Below, piece by piece: positions 60,950-64,000 of a stretch of 64,000 bases of DNA. The position numbers were made by a program, and so were the translations under genes. The notes beneath the pieces are model-generated. The model saw only the letters and a program-made list of their open reading frames with translations. It was not told where the DNA came from and ran no database searches. Source of the DNA: Marthasterias glacialis (taxonomy: Eukaryota > Echinodermata > Asteroidea > Forcipulatida > Asteriidae); NCBI GenBank assembly GCA_911728455.2, contig OU452222.1, forward strand, positions 9,198,108 through 9,262,107, given 5' to 3'. The stretch's first letter is position 1. Each line of letters begins with the position of its first letter.

Positions 60950-62735
60950 TACAGTGTGTCTCAAAGATGGGGTGGCGCAATCCAACGCAGATATCCGACA
61001 GAGGCAAAGTGTACAAACTGAAGAAACTTTTGAAGTTCATTTTCACAACTTTCCTCTGTCGGAGTCCAGTAGCCAAACACTTTCTTGGGCATGGTCACTG
61101 ACCTCTGGGCAACCCTTCCTCAATGCGCCGTGATTGGTTGCATAGCCTGCTACCAATCACCCATTCACCACACACCAGTCAACCACCCACTCCTAGACTT
61201 GCCCATAGGTGCCTGCAATTTCATCCCATTACATATAATTTATAAGGCGCAGCGCTATTCCATCAAGATCATAGCGTGCATAAAAGAAATTAGGATAAAG
61301 ATGAGGCTTAACAGCTTTGTTGGGCGCAATCTTTGAAAGTCGCACAAATTTTAAAATTTGCGCACGAACCTGCGCAAATTTTAAAATTTGCGCGTGCGCA
61401 CGTAAATATCAATTGCTCGCCACCAAATGCATTGCGTGGAACAATTCCTTGGCGGGATGATGTTACGAACTACACGGTCAATACTTCAATATTTGACGGG
61501 ACGCGCCAAATCAACATGGCGGCCGTGGGGGTTGATGGCGATGGCGGGGTTGTTGTTGATGAAATTAGTTTCGTTGAGTGGTGTTCATTTAATTGACCTT
61601 GTGATTATTTAAGTGGAAAACTAGATGAACAAAATCACATGTCTTTCTTCCAAACACCAGTGACTGTAAAGTTATACAGCACTGTCTTTATTAGATTGTA
61701 AATGTCCCCCTTCCTAGTTACACCACAGTACTTTTAAGCCTTTTTTTTTTTTTTTTCCATGGTTCAAGCAAAACTGGGTGAACTTTTGTAGCAAGTTTAA
61801 TAACAATCCCAGGAGAAGACTGAAATTATACAGATGACTAGCTAGGGAACGAAGCCATGCGCGCCCTGATGGCGGGTAAAAATGTTCCCTGTCTATAAAT
61901 CCAAGGAATTTTGGGAACAAGCACTGGTTTCTCAAACCATCTTGTTCTATGCTCAGACTCAATGGTCTGTTTATTACGGAAGCATTAAAGGAACATGATG
62001 GGGGAAATAAAATAAATTAAGTCATAATTATGAGTTAGTGTCGCATAATTCATAATATGACTTAATATGTCATAGTTATGAGATAGTTTAAGTCATGATT
62101 ATCAGTTAGTATCTCATTATGAATTACTTTAAGTCATAGGTATGACTATACTCACATATTATGAGATAAAATTCATTTTACAACTTATAATAAGTCACTT
62201 ACTACTTTGACTAACTCATATTTAATAATAATGTGAATTTTGAGATGCTAACTCATATTTATGAGTTATTAAGTCGTAATTATGCTCCAACCATTATTAT
62301 GATACCAACTCATAATACATGTAGGACTTTTTTATTGTCCCTTTAACCAGAACTGCTTTAACGTTCCTGTACTTCCATAGTTTACCAGGGGGAGGAAAAG
62401 GAGTGAAATCGTACAAAAGTGACAAATTCAAATTTAGAACGTACAGTTCGTGTCAAACCCACTTGTTGCGCAATTATGGAATTGTATGAGGGCAGACTTA
62501 AATTTTCGTTTCTCAAAATGGCTCGCTGTGCAAATTTTAAAATTTGCGCAGCCGTGGTGCGCAAATTTTAAAATTTGCGCAGCCTTGGTGCGCAAATTTT
62601 AAAATTTGCGCAGGTTCGTGCGCAAATTTTAAAATTTGCGCGATTTTCAAAGATTGCGCCCAACAGCTTTACGAAATAGAGATAAACTAACAGATTCCCT
62701 AACCACAGGAGGAAGATTGTTCATTGCTGGGGTGC
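60950..62735 (-). mobile_element. CR1/L2-like retrotransposon 3' end, split by a DNA transposon
   Basis: On the minus strand, 62735-62665 reads AMNNLPPVVRESVSLSLFRK and continues after 61318 as AVKPHLYPNFFYARYDLDG, the conserved C-terminal tail after the reverse transcriptase. Removing 61319-62664 plus one 6-bp duplication joins the two frames without a shift. The outer boundary at 60950 is approximate. Confidence 0.7.
61319..62664. mobile_element. 1.35-kb DNA transposon with palindromic-unit terminal repeats
   Basis: The ends GTTGGGCGCAATCTTTGAAA and its mirror are flanked by AGCTTT (61313-61318 and 62665-62670). Inside each end are units in which GCGCAAATTTT meets its own reverse complement: two at the left (61341-61400) and four at the right (62525-62642). 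The interior holds a CG-rich patch with an ATG frame (MAAVGVDGDGGVVVDEISF, 61516 onward), an A/T-rich block of AAGTCATAATTATGAG-type inverted motifs at 62015-62300, and no transposase. The element is non-autonomous. Confidence 0.8.
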
Positions 62736-62920
62736 TTACTCCTAAAAAGTCCTAGAACTGAGGTTTTTACACGAACCTCAATACAGGTCAAGTTATAGTA
62801 AATCCTGTGCGAAACTTTTTGCTCATCACGTTTTGGCACTTGGAGCTCTTGTTTGAAACCAGGTCTTGCTAAACTTGGGCTCTATGTACTCTGTATTCTC
62901 AGTGAGTGTTTGACGGTTCA
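62735..62920. repeat. CTACTCCTAGAAC-family foldback, one arm
   Basis: TTACTCCTAAAAAGTCCTAG, AACCTCAATACAGGTCAAG and GTTTGAAACCAGGTCTTGC match the arm of the element at 3520-4140. Confidence 0.55.
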
Positions 62921-63518
62921 AGAAAAATTAATCCACAAAAGTATTTAAAAAAGATAATTCCTACCGTCAAAAAATAAATTCTTAACATCAATGACAATGG
63001 TATAACTTAAGATAAAATCCAAGCTCCAAAGGTTTAAAAGAAAAACAAAAACAAACAGCAGCGACAATGGGGAACAGGCATTGTTTTTGTTCTGATTAAA
63101 AAAAAAACTATATATATATTTTTCTTCAAATTCTTATAACCCAAAGTCCATAGACTTTGTGCACATTTGTTTTTTCTAGATGGCACTTTGGTTATTTCTA
63201 AGACTCTACACAAAACGCAAACAGGTACAGTTGCCTACTCGTACGTCGTCTAGGCAACTCACAACTCAGTACGTACACAGAGGGTCCAAACTCCAAACTA
63301 ACTTAACAGTCAGCACGCTGCTCTCTATTGACAAATTGAACAGATTATGCTTTATCAAACTAATTCTTTTTTAAACAGTTCCGTTGAAAATGAAAAAGCC
63401 ATTTGTTCTGTTTAGTAACATAATCAAATTATAGTTTAGTAATGTTATTTGTTTTATTTTATTTTTTATAAGGACTTAAATATCTGAAGCATTTGAAGGA
63501 GTACAGAAGTCTTTCAGT

Positions 63519-63569
63519 ATGGCCACTGCCACACTGTACCATTCACCCTCATCGTTCTACTCACAAAGG
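63519..63569 (+). CDS. Possible first coding exon of a gene continuing beyond the window
   Basis: ATG in good context (CAGTATGGCC) opens MATATLYHSPSSFYSQR and reaches a consensus donor (AGG|GTAAGG) at 63570 in phase 0. A 3' splice-like site (TTTTTTATAAG) lies at 63461-63471, so the exon could include 5' UTR. I do not recognise the peptide. It may be a chance match. Confidence 0.25.
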
Positions 63570-63754
63570 GTAAGGTCAAATAAAAAATGTAACTTGCACT
63601 CAATTTCACAAAATATTAAGAGTTGTCGTAGGAGGAGTTAGCCAATAATTCAATTTGAACTACTCAGAAGAATGTGATGTCCCATTACAAATTACTTTAA
63701 GTCATTGAAAATTAGTATTAAGATCAATGTTATATGATTTGTATTTTTTACCCA

Positions 63755-63850
63755 TACACTGATGTGTGTTAAGGACTGTATAAATACTTGGTACTTTCCA
63801 GAGTCCTGTGAACAAAATCCACAGGCATATTCCCCGGGTGGGATTCATGC
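63755..63850 (-). mobile_element. Fragment of the CACACATCGG-tail SINE
   Basis: CACTGATGTGTGTTAAGGAC, AGAGTCCTGTGAACAAAATC and GGGTGGGATTCATGC follow the order of the SINE at 51228-51390 on the opposite strand. A more worn piece is at 54735-54850. Confidence 0.55.
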
Positions 63851-64000
63851 TCAGAACTGTCAAAAAGGACCTTTTTTCTGCTGCCGCCAGCGTCTCAAAA
63901 GTCTCCCATTAGGACCTATTGTGTCTTGCCTGAGAACACAAAATGTTATTACTGGGATACCTAGATATCAAATTATACTGCAGGTAGTGACAACAGCTAT

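Larger units (their letters stand above)
62921..64000. other. Right edge of window
   Basis: Apart from the tentative exon at 63519-63569 and a SINE fragment at about 63755-63850, nothing is supported. The frame at 63180-63374 has no known domain. Confidence 0.4.

Overview
The window is intron-rich nuclear DNA from an animal. It has AT-rich introns, consensus GT-AG splice sites, tRNA-headed SINEs, decayed CR1/L2-type LINE fragments and many foldback (MITE-like) elements. The gene set and repeat style suggest a marine invertebrate deuterostome, most likely an echinoderm (a sea star is my first guess). The organism call is inference; the gene calls rest on reading exons, splice sites and motifs.

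Layout. 1-4150: a foldback-rich block without a gene, starting inside a 0.67-kb near-perfect palindrome. 4816-10787 (+): a seven-exon HERPUD2-type ER membrane protein. 10788-17603: long 3' flank/intergenic DNA. 17604-22628 (+): a five-exon CHMP4 (ESCRT-III/Snf7) gene. 22714-29105: gene-poor DNA. 29106-44966: three paralogous TK2/dNK-like deoxynucleoside kinases, here called A (-), B (+) and C (-). Each has six exons with identical intron phases. A and B are head to head over a gap of about 0.6 kb; B and C are tail to tail. 45581-54988 (+): a nine-exon DHRS4-type short-chain dehydrogenase with a possible mitochondrial presequence and a C-terminal SRL peroxisomal signal. 55850-57213 (-): a 5'-truncated non-LTR retrotransposon. 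58025-59611 (-): a two-exon TP53RK/Bud32 kinase. 59612-64000: nested mobile elements and a possible first exon of a further gene.

The kinase cluster is the most interesting part. The three copies differ at the positions known in Drosophila dNK and human dCK to set base preference. All three carry an RxxLxDISS motif in an otherwise divergent N-terminal exon, resembling an APC/C destruction box. All three have a CGCGG(GG)TTTTC motif in the same orientation upstream of the start. Exons 4-5 are nearly identical while exons 1, 3 and 6 have diverged, which looks like gene conversion. Together this suggests a locally expanded nucleoside-salvage locus that is diverging in substrate and perhaps in cell-cycle control.

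The other genes (ER quality control, ESCRT-III, carbonyl reduction, KEOPS tRNA modification) have no evident functional link to each other and look like ordinary gene neighbours.
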